DNA of 64,000 nt from Roseateles toxinivorans. GTDB lineage: Bacteria; Pseudomonadota; Gammaproteobacteria; Burkholderiales; Burkholderiaceae_C. A program made the position numbers and the translations under genes. The notes below the pieces were generated by a model. It did not search any database and was not told the DNA's origin. It saw nothing but the letters and a program-made list of their open reading frames with translations. The stretch covers positions 730,520-794,519 of the forward strand of contig NZ_SNXS01000001.1 of assembly GCF_004362525.1 (NCBI RefSeq), read 5' to 3'. How positions within the stretch are numbered: position 1 is the first letter of the stretch; each line of letters opens with the position of its first letter. This document shows, piece by piece, positions 18,122 through 27,074 of this stretch.

Positions 18122-19378
18122 ATGTCAGATACCGATCACATCGATTCGCCGCGCACTCCGGTTCATGCTGAGATGTCGCAATTCCCTATCGTCGGCGGTG
18201 AACTGGTTGTCGGTGGCCACAGGATTTCCGAGCTGGCCGAGCGTGTGGGCCAGACCCCGTTCTATGCCTACGACCGCGGCCTGTTGCGCCAGCGGGTGAC
18301 CGAACTGCGCGCGGTGCTGCCGGCCGGGATCAAGCTGCACTACGCGATGAAGGCCAACCCGATGCCGGCCCTCGTCTGTCTGATGGCGGGCCTGGTCGAC
18401 GGCATCGACGTGGCGTCGGGTGGCGAGCTGAAAGTGGCGCTGGACGCCGGTGCCGATGTGGCCGAGGTCAGCTTCGCCGGCCCCGGCAAACGTGCGGCCG
18501 AGTTGCGTCAGGCGGTGGCTGCCGGCGTGCTGATCAATCTCGAATCGTTCCGAGAGGTCGAACTGCTGGCGTCGATCTCGCGGCAGCTGGGCAGACCGGC
18601 CCGCGTGGCGGTTCGCGTCAACCCGGACTTCGAACTGAAGGGTTCGGGCATGAAGATGGGCGGCGGCCCCAAGCAGTTCGGCGTCGATGTCGAGTTGCTG
18701 CCGGAACTGCTTTCGCAGGTGAAGCGCAGTGGCCTCGCGTTCGAGGGCTTCCATCTGTTCGCCGGCTCGCAGAACCTGCGCGCGGAGTCAATATGCGAGG
18801 CCCAGCTCAAATCCTACGAGTTGGCGCGGCGCTTGGCCGAGGATGCGCCCGCACCGGTACGCTTTCTGAATTTGGGCGGAGGCTTCGGCATTCCGTACTT
18901 CCCGGGCGAGACTCGGCTAGACCTAGCGCCCATTGCTGACAATCTGGCTCAGCTGCTGGACCGGGCCCGCAGCGAGCTGCCCAAGGCCGAACTGGTTATT
19001 GAGCTGGGGCGGTATCTGGTCGGTGAGGCCGGCATCTACGTGACGCGGATACTTGACCGCAAGGTCTCACGGGGACAGGTGTTTCTGGTGGCCGATGGGG
19101 GCCTGAACCACCATTTGTCGGCCTCGGGGAACTTCGGGCAGGTGATACGCAAGAATTACCCGGTTACGATAGGCAACCGGGCCGACAGCGCCGAGCGCGA
19201 AACCGCTTCGGTAGTCGGGCCGCTGTGCACCCCCCTCGATTTGCTGGCCGATCGTCTGGACCTGCCGGTGGCGCAGGAAGGTGACCTGGCGGTGATTTTT
19301 CAGTCGGGGGCGTATGGATCCAGTGCCAGCCCGCAGGCCTTTCTAGGGCATTCGGGCGTGACCGAAGTTCTGGTCTGA
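18122..19378 (+). CDS. PLP-dependent decarboxylase, exosortase A system-associated (fold III)
   Basis: A 418-residue alanine-racemase-fold decarboxylase related to diaminopimelate and ornithine decarboxylases. The PLP lysine is Lys77 in YAMKANP. The phosphate loop is GGGFG (252-256). Cys369 in GPLCTPLD is the partner-subunit catalytic Cys, and GAY is at 396-398. The usual EPGR motif is ELGR here (294-297). Combined with the upstream ligase and carrier protein, it may decarboxylate an amino acid while bound to the carrier protein, as BtrK does in butirosin biosynthesis; this is inference. Free lysA or speC activity cannot be excluded but is less likely from context. Confidence 0.88.
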   Translation: MSDTDHIDSPRTPVHAEMSQFPIVGGELVVGGHRISELAERVGQTPFYAYDRGLLRQRVTELRAVLPAGIKLHYAMKANPMPALVCLMAGLVDGIDVASGGELKVALDAGADVAEVSFAGPGKRAAELRQAVAAGVLINLESFREVELLASISRQLGRPARVAVRVNPDFELKGSGMKMGGGPKQFGVDVELLPELLSQVKRSGLAFEGFHLFAGSQNLRAESICEAQLKSYELARRLAEDAPAPVRFLNLGGGFGIPYFPGETRLDLAPIADNLAQLLDRARSELPKAELVIELGRYLVGEAGIYVTRILDRKVSRGQVFLVADGGLNHHLSASGNFGQVIRKNYPVTIGNRADSAERETASVVGPLCTPLDLLADRLDLPVAQEGDLAVIFQSGAYGSSASPQAFLGHSGVTEVLV

Positions 19379-19456
19379 GCCACTTCAAACAAAATCAGCG
19401 GAGCCCATTCAAACATGCATGTGGACCAGAAACTTCGGGAACCCATAGGGGCCACG

Positions 19457-20413
19457 ATGACGACCGAGCTTGATCTCTCAATCGTCGTGCCGGTCTACAA
19501 CTCGGCCGCCATGCTGGACAAGCTAATGGCGCGTCTGACCGACACCCTGTCTAAGCTCACGGAGCACTACGAAATCATCCTCGTTGAAGATGGCAGCCCC
19601 GACGACTCCTGGGCCGTGATACAGGCCTTCCGCAAGACCTATGGTGCTCATCTGGTTGCCGTCCAGCTGATGCGTAACTACGGCCAGCACAACGCGCTCA
19701 TGTGCGGACTCGGGCTGGCGCGCGGCGAGTATGTCGTGACCATGGACGACGACTTGCAGAATCCGCCTGAGGAGATTCCCAGGCTGCTGGCGCAAATCAA
19801 GGAGCAAGGCCTGGACCTAGTCTATGGCTGCCCAAGCGCGCGGAGCCATGCGCCATGGCGCAACCTGGGCGCCAGCGTCGTCTGGCATTTCTATCGCACG
19901 GTATTCAAGAACCCGATAACGCCAACGCCGTTTCGCATCATGCGCCAACAACTGGCCCACAGCGTGCAGTTCTATGACCTCAACTTCACCTATTTGGACG
20001 GCTTGCTGGCTTGGTGCACCAAGCGCATTGGCAGCATTGAGGTCGAGCACCATGTCAGACAGGCCGGCCGCTCGGGCTATTCTGTCGGCAAGCTGATCGG
20101 TTTGGCGCTGAATCTGTACACCAATTTCTCGCTGATCCCGCTGCGGATTGTCAGTGGGCTGGGTTTTTTCGCGGCCTTGACCGGTTTTCTGACCGGCGCC
20201 TACTATCTGTTTCAGTATCTGGCGTCGAATATTGCGGTGCCGGGTTTTGCCTCCACCGTCATCGCCATACTCGTCCTCGGCGGTGTGCAGTTGCTGGCCC
20301 TGGGCATCATGGGCGAGTATCTGGGGCGACTGCACCTGAATGTTAATCGCAAGCCGCAGTATGTGGTCCGGCAGCTTGACGGGCTCGACCGCCGCTCCGG
20401 CGATTGGGCCTAA
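19457..20413 (+). CDS. Polyprenyl-phosphate glycosyltransferase, ArnC/GtrB-like GT2
   Basis: ATG 19457 is preferred because AGGGG stands five bases upstream and the family N-terminus follows; an in-frame ATG at 19415 adds 14 residues. The GT2 domain starts with LSIVVPVYNSA, then EDGSPDDSW, RNYGQHNALMCG, the metal-binding D-x-D (MDDDLQNPPEEIP), and ends in two C-terminal membrane helices followed by GEYLGRLHLNVNRKPQYVV. This is the ArnC/GtrB/DPM1 layout. It should transfer a sugar from a nucleotide donor to undecaprenyl phosphate. Its operon partners (GtrA, GT39, WecE, WecD-like) fit a lipid-linked amino-sugar pathway. Confidence 0.88.
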   Translation: MTTELDLSIVVPVYNSAAMLDKLMARLTDTLSKLTEHYEIILVEDGSPDDSWAVIQAFRKTYGAHLVAVQLMRNYGQHNALMCGLGLARGEYVVTMDDDLQNPPEEIPRLLAQIKEQGLDLVYGCPSARSHAPWRNLGASVVWHFYRTVFKNPITPTPFRIMRQQLAHSVQFYDLNFTYLDGLLAWCTKRIGSIEVEHHVRQAGRSGYSVGKLIGLALNLYTNFSLIPLRIVSGLGFFAALTGFLTGAYYLFQYLASNIAVPGFASTVIAILVLGGVQLLALGIMGEYLGRLHLNVNRKPQYVVRQLDGLDRRSGDWA

Positions 20414-20427
20414 GGGCCGAGGCGACC

Positions 20428-21204
20428 ATGAATTACCGACTGAGCACCGAGGCACTGCAACTCTGCTGGTCCGAGGCCCCCTGGGACGAGGTTGTGTGCG
20501 GATTCCCGGTGTTCCAGATCACCGACATGCGATTGCATGCCGGTACCCCTTCCGCTGATTTTGAGGCCTTCGAGGTGCAGCGAGACCATCGCGGTGTGGG
20601 CTTGGTCAGTTGCCGTCTCGCTCACGAGCACATGCGCGAATCGATGTTTCTGGAGTCGCGCGGCTTTCGTTTCATTGAGATGGTCTACAGACCCGAGATT
20701 GAACTGGCGCGACTAGCCGACTTGCCCGTAGAGCAACCCCTGCTGGTACGGGCGGCCACGGCGCAAGACTTGCCCGAGCTGTGCGAGATCGCCGGCAGTT
20801 CGTTCCGCAACGAGCGCTTCCGCATGGACCCAAGGCTGGCACCCGAGATCAGCGACCAGCGCTATCGCAACTGGGTCAGCAGCAGTCTGAACCATCCCAG
20901 GCAGCGGCTGCGAGTGGTGTGTGACGGCGACCTTCGGATTGCCTTTTTTGTCATTGAGCTGCTGGACGATGGCACTTGCTACTGGCATCTCAACGCCGTG
21001 GCACCGGCCGCGCAGGGGCGGGGCTATGGACGGCGAGCCTGGCTCGCGATGCTTGCTGAGGCGACCGCGATGGGTGCCCAACGGGTGCAGAGCAGCATCG
21101 TGGCGCGCAATGTGCGGGTGATCAACCTGTACGCTGGTCTTGGCTTTCGATTCAGCGAGCCGACAATGACTTTTCACTGGGTGCGGACCGATGCAGCGCA
21201 GTGA
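20428..21204 (+). CDS. GNAT N-acyltransferase, WecD-like
   Basis: A 258-residue protein with GAGG close to ATG 20428. The N-terminal half resembles WecD (dTDP-fucosamine acetyltransferase), including the stretch around SSFRNERFRMDPRL and RYRNWVSSSL. The C-terminal GNAT core has the acetyl-CoA loop APAAQGRGYGRRAW and ends with NLYAGLGFRF. It probably N-acylates the 4-amino group of the dTDP-amino sugar made by the WecE homologue two genes downstream. It sits between the GT2 and gtrA genes, with a 14-bp gap before and a 14-bp overlap after. Confidence 0.78.
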   Translation: MNYRLSTEALQLCWSEAPWDEVVCGFPVFQITDMRLHAGTPSADFEAFEVQRDHRGVGLVSCRLAHEHMRESMFLESRGFRFIEMVYRPEIELARLADLPVEQPLLVRAATAQDLPELCEIAGSSFRNERFRMDPRLAPEISDQRYRNWVSSSLNHPRQRLRVVCDGDLRIAFFVIELLDDGTCYWHLNAVAPAAQGRGYGRRAWLAMLAEATAMGAQRVQSSIVARNVRVINLYAGLGFRFSEPTMTFHWVRTDAAQ

Positions 21205-21610
21205 ACGGCGCGTAGTTGCCAGGCAGTTCATTCGCTATGCACTGGTCGGACTGGCCTCGAACGCAGTGTTGTTTGTGATCTATCTGCTGATGGTATGGCT
21301 GGGCGCCAGTCCCAAGCTGGCTATGAGCTTGGTCTATCTAGTGGGCGTGGCGCAGACATTTGTCTTTAACAAGGGTTGGACCTTTGCCCATTCCGGTCCC
21401 AGCGACCAGGCGTTCCCGCGGTATGTCGCGCTGTATGCCTTCGGCTACGTGACGAACTGGTGCTTGATCGAGTTGCTCGTCTACCGCCTGGGCTGGCCGC
21501 ACCAGGCGGTGATGGGAGGGTTGATTGTGGTAATGGCTTTGTTCTTTTTCGTCGGGCTGAAGTTCTGGGTGTTTCGCCCGGTGGTAGGCAACGCAGGGGG
21601 GCGGACATGA
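21191..21610 (+). CDS. GtrA-family membrane protein (putative lipid-linked sugar flippase)
   Basis: A 139-residue protein with four hydrophobic helices. The family signature QFIRYALVGLASNAVLF starts the first helix. The NKGWTF motif after helix two is also typical. GtrA proteins are thought to flip undecaprenyl-phosphate sugars to the periplasm. The ArnC/GtrB-like GT2 gene lies one gene upstream. It overlaps both neighbours, the second by ATGA. Confidence 0.88.
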   Translation: MQRSERRVVARQFIRYALVGLASNAVLFVIYLLMVWLGASPKLAMSLVYLVGVAQTFVFNKGWTFAHSGPSDQAFPRYVALYAFGYVTNWCLIELLVYRLGWPHQAVMGGLIVVMALFFFVGLKFWVFRPVVGNAGGRT

Positions 21611-22167
21611 GCGACGGCGCGCTGGGTAGTTTGGTGGAGCGCGTGGCCTTTGGCCACTATGCCTATGTCGAGAACCTGCTGCGCTTGTTGCTGGAACTGC
21701 TGCCCCAGCCGCTGCGCTTTCTAGTGTTTAAGCTGGTGCTGTCCCGGCTTGGCAGGGGTTCGGTGCTCGACTACCAGAGCAATGTGCGCTTTCCCTGGAA
21801 GGTCATCATCGGCGATGGGGTGTGGATCAACCGCGGCTGCGAGATCTATGGCTCCATGCTGGCCAAGGGCGATGCCCGCATCCGCATTGGCGATCACTGC
21901 GCGCTGGCTCCGCGCGTGCGCATACTCAGCGCCACGCATGACCACCGCAGCCTGAGCCTCCCCGATAGGGCGGCCGGCGTGGAGATCGGACGGCATGTCT
22001 GGATTGGTGCGGGCGCTACCATCTTGCCAGGCGTGAAGATTGGCGATGGCGCCGTTGTGGCGGCGGGCAGCGTGGTGACGCGCGACGTGGCCGCTTTCAC
22101 AATTGTTGCGGGCAACCCGGCCCGCTTTCTCAAGATGAGGGAGCTCGAAGGTGAAGATTCCATTTAA
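21607..22167 (+). CDS. Hexapeptide-repeat (left-handed beta-helix) acyltransferase
   Basis: A 186-residue protein starting at ATG 21607 in an ATGA overlap with gtrA. It has the isoleucine-patch repeats of the left-handed beta-helix (IIGDGVWINRG, RIRIGDHCAL, VEIGRHVWIGAGA, ILPGVKIGDGAVV). The catalytic His region is ATHDHRS, and the C-terminal GNPAR motif is typical of maltose/galactoside/NodL-type O-acetyltransferases. It probably O-acetylates the sugar handled by this operon. The stop overlaps the WecE gene by 17 bp. Confidence 0.87.
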   Translation: MSDGALGSLVERVAFGHYAYVENLLRLLLELLPQPLRFLVFKLVLSRLGRGSVLDYQSNVRFPWKVIIGDGVWINRGCEIYGSMLAKGDARIRIGDHCALAPRVRILSATHDHRSLSLPDRAAGVEIGRHVWIGAGATILPGVKIGDGAVVAAGSVVTRDVAAFTIVAGNPARFLKMRELEGEDSI

Positions 22168-23278
22168 CAAACCCTACATGACCGGCAAGGAACTTTGGTA
22201 CATCGCTCAGGCACATGCCAAGGGACACCTCGCCGGTGACGGCGAGTTCACTCAGAGCTGCTCGCGCTGGCTCGAGGCACGCACCGGCTCGCACAAGGCG
22301 CTTTTGACTCATTCCTGCACCGGCGCGTTGGAGATGGCGGCCATGCTGGCGGGCGTCGGGCCCGGTGATGAAGTCATCATGCCTTCGTACACCTTTGTTT
22401 CAACGGCCAACGCCTTTGTGCTGCGGGGAGCGGTCCCGGTGTTTGTGGACATCCGGCCGGACACGCTGAATATTGATGAGTCAAAGATCGAGGCGGCCAT
22501 CACGCCCCGCACCAAGGTCATCGTGCCGGTGCACTATGCTGGTGTTGGATGCGAGATGAACACCATCATGGAAATCGCGCAGCGCCACCACTTGCTGGTG
22601 ATTGAGGATGCGGCGCAAGGCGTCATGGCGAGCTACCAGGGGCGGGCGCTGGGTAGCATCGGTCACATGGGTGCCTTGTCGTTCCATGAGACCAAGAACA
22701 TCATCTCTGGCGAGGGGGGGGCGCTGCTGATCAATGATCCGCAGATGATTGAGCGCGCGGAGATCATCCGTGAAAAGGGCACCAACCGCAGCCAGTTCTT
22801 TCGCGGCCAAGTGGATAAGTACACCTGGACCGATATGGGCTCGTCTTACTTGCCCAGCGAATTGATCTCGGCCTTCCTGCTAGCGCAGACCGAGGAGGCG
22901 GACGCGATCACGCAGCGACGGCTGATGATCTGGAACACATACCACCGCTTCCTTCAGCAGGCAGAGCAGGCCGGACTTGCGCGTCGTCCCGTCGTGCCAC
23001 ATGGTTGCGGCCATAACGCTCACATGTACTACTTGCTGCTGCCTAGCCTGGAGCGCCGCACGGCCTTCATCGCCCGGCTGCGAACAGAGGGCATCAATAC
23101 GGTGTTCCATTACGTCCCGCTGCACAGTGCGCCTTACGGCCTGCGTACTGGCCGCACTAGCGGCGACATGTTGGTGACATCCGACCTCAGCGACCGCCTA
23201 GTGCGGCTACCGTTGTGGCTGGGACTGGAAGAGTACCAAGCGATGGTGATCCAGCAGATCTTTCGCGCGCTGGATTGA
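22151..23278 (+). CDS. wecE: dTDP-4-amino-4,6-dideoxygalactose transaminase, WecE-like
   Basis: A 375-residue DegT/DnrJ/EryC1 aminotransferase. Long stretches match E. coli WecE/RffA as I remember it: the start IPFNKP, SYTFVSTANAFVLRGA, VHYAGV, EDAAQG, EIIREKGTNRSQF and GQVDKYTW. The PLP lysine is Lys182 in SFHETKN. It should convert dTDP-4-keto-6-deoxyglucose plus glutamate to dTDP-Fuc4N. The rmlA/rmlB genes that make the substrate are not in the window. The WecD-like gene upstream would acylate the product. The strong family match allows the gene symbol. Confidence 0.9.
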   Translation: MKIPFNKPYMTGKELWYIAQAHAKGHLAGDGEFTQSCSRWLEARTGSHKALLTHSCTGALEMAAMLAGVGPGDEVIMPSYTFVSTANAFVLRGAVPVFVDIRPDTLNIDESKIEAAITPRTKVIVPVHYAGVGCEMNTIMEIAQRHHLLVIEDAAQGVMASYQGRALGSIGHMGALSFHETKNIISGEGGALLINDPQMIERAEIIREKGTNRSQFFRGQVDKYTWTDMGSSYLPSELISAFLLAQTEEADAITQRRLMIWNTYHRFLQQAEQAGLARRPVVPHGCGHNAHMYYLLLPSLERRTAFIARLRTEGINTVFHYVPLHSAPYGLRTGRTSGDMLVTSDLSDRLVRLPLWLGLEEYQAMVIQQIFRALD

Positions 23279-23287
23279 GGGGGCTCA

Positions 23288-24847
23288 ATGAATGTGCTCG
23301 GCGATAGGCGGCAAGGGCTGAACTGGCAATGGCTGTGGCCGATCCTGGCCCTGGGGGTCCTGGTACGCATTGCGCTTTGGGTCGGATTTATGGGCTCGGA
23401 CGAGGCGACATATCTCAAGGCGGCCAAGTCTGTACTGGCTGGCGAGTGGCCGACAGGCAACTATATCGGTGTGCTGCGTTATGGCGTGAATCTTCCAATG
23501 GCCGGTTTTATGGCTTTGGGCGGGGTCAGCGAAGGGGCGGCGGTTTTCTGGGGATTGGCTTGTTCGGTACTTGAAGTGGCCGTGGTTTTTGTGCTGGGAT
23601 ATCAGCTGGCAGGCACTCGTGTTGGCCTGCTGGCAGCGGTCTTTCTGGCGGTATTACCTGCCCATGTTCACTACGCATCTCGGATCATGGCCGACCCTCC
23701 ACTGGCGCTGTTGGTCAGCCTGGGCATGAGCTTGATGATCGCGGCGGAAGACCGATCGGCCCGCTGGGCCTACCTGTTGTCGGGTGTTGCCTTCGGTGCT
23801 GCCTATTGGGTGAAAGAATCCGGCCTTTACGTCAGTTTGATGGCACTCGTGCTGTACGTGCTGCTGGTGCGACGGTTTCACTGGCGGTGGCTTTGGCTGG
23901 TTTTGGGCCTGAGCCTGATGGTGGGCTGCAACATGCTGTTGATGTGGTTGTTGTATGACGATCCTCTGTACATCCAACGTAGCATTCAGTTGTCCTTGGG
24001 TCGTATCGAGGAGAGCACAGACAAGCTTTTCTATCTTAAAGCGCTGTTTGTCGACATCCGGCATATCGGCCTGATCGGCTGGGTAGCGCTGGCGGGTGTG
24101 GTGGTATTGGCCTTGCGCAGCGGACCCGAACTGCGTTCGCGGACGGCAGCTCGTGTCATGGTCTTCTGGTGGTTGGGGTTTGTAACCATCCTGTCCCAGC
24201 TTCCCCTGCGCCAGGTCAACTACATGCTGTTGTTTGCGTCACCGATGGCGGTCTTGGGTAGTTATGCACTGATCGCCGCTTTGGCTCAAATGCGCCGGTT
24301 CGGGTATGGAATGGTGGCGCTCGTCCTGTGCGTTGGCTTGATGTTGGCCGTTCTGCAGCAAGCGGCGGTACACGCGTTCACCGCAAATTCTCGACTGGCT
24401 GTCGTTATTGCCGACGCTAACCCAGGTATCCCAATATTCGGGCCAACCGGTGCTGTGCGTGCGGACGACTATGCCTCGTTGCTTGAACGGCCTCGTGCAA
24501 TCCGAGCACCGATTCGCGGTCTTGCCGAATTGGACCTCGCGTTGGCCGAAGGGCAGCTTAACAGCGCCTTGGTGCTGCGTGACTTAGGGACGGAAGGATG
24601 GAACTACAGTGTGGACAGGAACTGGGCTCACCGTCTGTTATGCCTCGACCCCATTCCGTGGCCCGCCGGCATCAACCGCCCTTCGCTCAGCTTGGGGGAG
24701 CGTGTCGCGGCACACCTGCTGGTGGCGTCTGCCTATGCGCCGGCACCGATGGCTCGGGTCCTCAAATCGACAGTACAAAGCGGCGATCTGCAACTGTTCC
24801 GGGTCATTCCGGGTTGCCGATCGGTACCGCCAGCTGCTTCGAAATAA
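23288..24847 (+). CDS. Glycosyltransferase family 39 (ArnT/PMT-like), membrane
   Basis: A 519-residue polytopic protein with about 11-12 helices. The first periplasmic loop has the acidic motif GSDEATYLKAA (the catalytic Asp/Glu of PMT/ArnT enzymes), followed by RYGVNLPMAGF. The LPAHVHYASRIMADPP region matches the second family motif. A C-terminal soluble part of about 130 residues follows the last helix. Such enzymes transfer a sugar from undecaprenyl phosphate to an acceptor on the periplasmic side, here likely the sugar made by the operon. Nine bp separate it from wecE. It is convergent with the epimerase, 6 bp apart. Confidence 0.83.
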   Translation: MNVLGDRRQGLNWQWLWPILALGVLVRIALWVGFMGSDEATYLKAAKSVLAGEWPTGNYIGVLRYGVNLPMAGFMALGGVSEGAAVFWGLACSVLEVAVVFVLGYQLAGTRVGLLAAVFLAVLPAHVHYASRIMADPPLALLVSLGMSLMIAAEDRSARWAYLLSGVAFGAAYWVKESGLYVSLMALVLYVLLVRRFHWRWLWLVLGLSLMVGCNMLLMWLLYDDPLYIQRSIQLSLGRIEESTDKLFYLKALFVDIRHIGLIGWVALAGVVVLALRSGPELRSRTAARVMVFWWLGFVTILSQLPLRQVNYMLLFASPMAVLGSYALIAALAQMRRFGYGMVALVLCVGLMLAVLQQAAVHAFTANSRLAVVIADANPGIPIFGPTGAVRADDYASLLERPRAIRAPIRGLAELDLALAEGQLNSALVLRDLGTEGWNYSVDRNWAHRLLCLDPIPWPAGINRPSLSLGERVAAHLLVASAYAPAPMARVLKSTVQSGDLQLFRVIPGCRSVPPAASK

Positions 24848-24853
24848 GAGGAT

Positions 24854-25861
24854 TCAAACGCCGTAGTAACTCCGGTACCAAGCCACAAACCGTCCAATCC
24901 CCACCTCGATCGGTGTGCCTGGCACAAATCCAACCCAGTCATTCAATGCATCCGTGTTGGCATAGGTCGCCGGCACGTCGCCGTCCTGCAGCGGCAGCAA
25001 TCGCTTCTCGGCCTTCTTGCCGATTGCGTCTTCGATGCAGCCGATGAAGTCCGGCAGCGGGACCGGGCTGTTGTTGCCTATGTTGAACACGCGGTAGGGC
25101 GCATTGCTCGTGGCGGGGTCGGGTTGGTCAGCTGTGTAGGCCGGGTTGGCCTCGGCCGGCCGGTCCAGCACACGAATCACGCCTTCGACGATGTCATCCA
25201 CAAACGTGAAGTCGCGCTTCATCTGGCCGTGGTTGAAGACGTTGATCGGTTGGCCGTCCAGGATCGCCTTGGTGAACAGAAACAGGGCCATGTCCGGCCG
25301 GCCCCAGGGACCGTAGACCGTGAAGAAGCGCAGGCCGGTGGTCGGCAGATTGAACAAATGGCTGTAGGTGTGGGCCATCAGCTCATTGGCCTTCTTGGTC
25401 GCGGCGTACAGGCTGACCGGGTGGTCGACGCTGTCGTGTTCCGAGAACGGCATCGCCGTGTTGCCGCCATAGACGCTGGAGCTGGACGCATAGACCAGGT
25501 GCTGGACCTTGGTGTGCCGGCAGCCTTCCAGGATGTTGGTGAAACCCACCACATTGCTGTCGATATAGGCCTGCGGATTCTGCAGCGAGTAGCGCACGCC
25601 GGCCTGGGCTGCCAGGTGGATCACGCGGTCGAAGCGTTCGGTCTCGAACAGGTCGGCCATGCCCTGGCGGTCACCGACGTCCAGCTTGACGAAGCGGAAG
25701 TTCGAATGTGGCTCAAGGCGCTTCAGGCGGTCAAGCTTCAGGTTGACGTCGTAGTAGTCGTTCAGATTGTCCAGCCCGACGACTTGATCACATCGGGCCA
25801 GCAGACGCAGCGCCGTGGTCATGCCGATGAAACCTGCAGCACCTGTCAGCAATATTTTCAT
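24854..25861 (-). CDS. UDP-glucuronate 4-epimerase-like (GalE family)
   Basis: A 335-residue extended SDR. ATG 25861-25859 is chosen because the Rossmann start [13 protein letters not shown] begins there; the open frame to 25921 adds only unconserved sequence. After the Gly motif it shows LDNLNDYYD, the catalytic YASSSSVYG and YAATKKANE (Tyr-x-x-x-Lys), and the [14 protein letters not shown] phrase typical of UDP-GlcA 4-epimerases (CapI/LpsL). It likely makes UDP-galacturonate from the UDP-GlcA produced by ugd. It is the last gene of the polysaccharide locus. Confidence 0.92.
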   Translation of the reverse strand: MKILLTGAAGFIGMTTALRLLARCDQVVGLDNLNDYYDVNLKLDRLKRLEPHSNFRFVKLDVGDRQGMADLFETERFDRVIHLAAQAGVRYSLQNPQAYIDSNVVGFTNILEGCRHTKVQHLVYASSSSVYGGNTAMPFSEHDSVDHPVSLYAATKKANELMAHTYSHLFNLPTTGLRFFTVYGPWGRPDMALFLFTKAILDGQPINVFNHGQMKRDFTFVDDIVEGVIRVLDRPAEANPAYTADQPDPATSNAPYRVFNIGNNSPVPLPDFIGCIEDAIGKKAEKRLLPLQDGDVPATYANTDALNDWVGFVPGTPIEVGIGRFVAWYRSYYGV

Positions 25862-25907
25862 GGTTCGATTCTTGGCTAGGTCAATTGACGGCAGAACGGA
25901 ATGAAGA

Positions 25908-25940
25908 AAGCCCCTGAACACTTCCGGCGTTCAGGGGCTT
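25908..25940 (-). terminator. Hairpin downstream of tRNA-Ser
   Basis: A perfect 12-bp inverted repeat (arms 25908-25919 and 25929-25940, core CCCCTGAAC/GTTCAGGGG) with a 9-nt loop lies just after the 3' end of the tRNA gene on the minus strand. The T-rich tail is weak (CTTTCTTC). It probably ends the tRNA transcript. Confidence 0.7.
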
Positions 25941-25944
25941 GGGT

Positions 25945-26036
<92 letters not shown>

Positions 26037-26120
26037 GGAACCCAGCATTCTATATCAAGCCGCTGCGTACTCCCGCGAATTGGCGAACTGTTTGTGCCAA
26101 CTTGGGACTGATCGCGGCAT

Positions 26121-27038
26121 TCACGGCTTCGGGCTGGCGCCCTTCATCAGCGCCATCGCCGTGCCAATCAAGCCAGCCACCTCGCTCATATTGCCCGGCA
26201 CGATCATCGTATTGTTCTTCTGCGCCAGCTGCGCGTAGGCGTCCACGGCCTTCTCGGCCACCTTCAATTGCACGGCCTCCTGGCCGCCCGGTTGTTCGAT
26301 CGCCGCGGCGATCTTGCGGATCGCGTCGGCGGTGGCGTCGGCCACCGCGGTGATGGCGGCGGCTTCACCGAGCGCCTTGTTGATCTCGGCCTGCTTCTCG
26401 CCCTCGGAGCGGGCGATCGAGGCCTCGCGCTCGCCGGTGGCGATATTGATCTGCTCCTGGCGGCGGCCCTCCGACGCAGCGATCAGCGCGCGCTTTTCGC
26501 GCTCGGCGGTGATCTGGGCCTGCATCGAATGCAGGATGGCCGGTGGCGGCGTCAGGTCCTTGATCTCGTAGCGCAGCACCTTGACGCCCCAGTTCAGCGC
26601 CGCCTCGTCGAGCGCCTCGACGACCGAGGTGTTGATGATGGCCCGCTCTTCGAAGGTGCGGTCCAGCTCCATGCGGCCGATCACGCTGCGCAGCGTGGTC
26701 TGGGCCAGCTGGGTGATGGCGACGATGTAGTTGCTGGAGCCGTAGCTGGCGCGCATCGGGTCGGTGACCTGGAAGTAGAGGATGCCGTCCACCGTCAGCT
26801 GAGTGTTGTCCTTGGTGATGCAGACCTGGCTGGGCACGTCCAGCGGGATCTCCTTGAGCGTGTGCTGGTAGGCGAGCCGGTCGACAAAGGGCACCAGAAA
26901 ATTCAGGCCCGGCGTCAAGGTGCCGTGGTACTTGCCCAGCCGCTCGACGACCCAGGCATGCTGCTGCGGTACGACCTTGATGCTGCGGGCCACGAAGATG
27001 ACTGCGATCACCAGCAGAACCAGTGCGACGATTTCCAT
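26121..27038 (-). CDS. SPFH/Band 7 domain protein (paraslipin, QmcA-like)
   Basis: A 305-residue membrane-anchored stomatin-like protein. One N-terminal helix (IVALVLLVIAVIFVA) is followed by the SPFH domain, starting at VPQQHAWVVERLGKYH and including PFVDRLAY. The helical C-terminus is Ala/Glu-rich (EREKRALIAASEGRRQEQINIATGE split over two phrases) and typical of QmcA/paraslipin. It likely forms membrane scaffolds with the NfeD protein encoded 36 bp upstream. A strong AGGAGG precedes its ATG. Confidence 0.93.
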   Translation of the reverse strand: MEIVALVLLVIAVIFVARSIKVVPQQHAWVVERLGKYHGTLTPGLNFLVPFVDRLAYQHTLKEIPLDVPSQVCITKDNTQLTVDGILYFQVTDPMRASYGSSNYIVAITQLAQTTLRSVIGRMELDRTFEERAIINTSVVEALDEAALNWGVKVLRYEIKDLTPPPAILHSMQAQITAEREKRALIAASEGRRQEQINIATGEREASIARSEGEKQAEINKALGEAAAITAVADATADAIRKIAAAIEQPGGQEAVQLKVAEKAVDAYAQLAQKNNTMIVPGNMSEVAGLIGTAMALMKGASPKP

Positions 27039-27074
27039 GAAATTTCCTCCTTGTTGTGTGTGGGCTGGGGGCGG

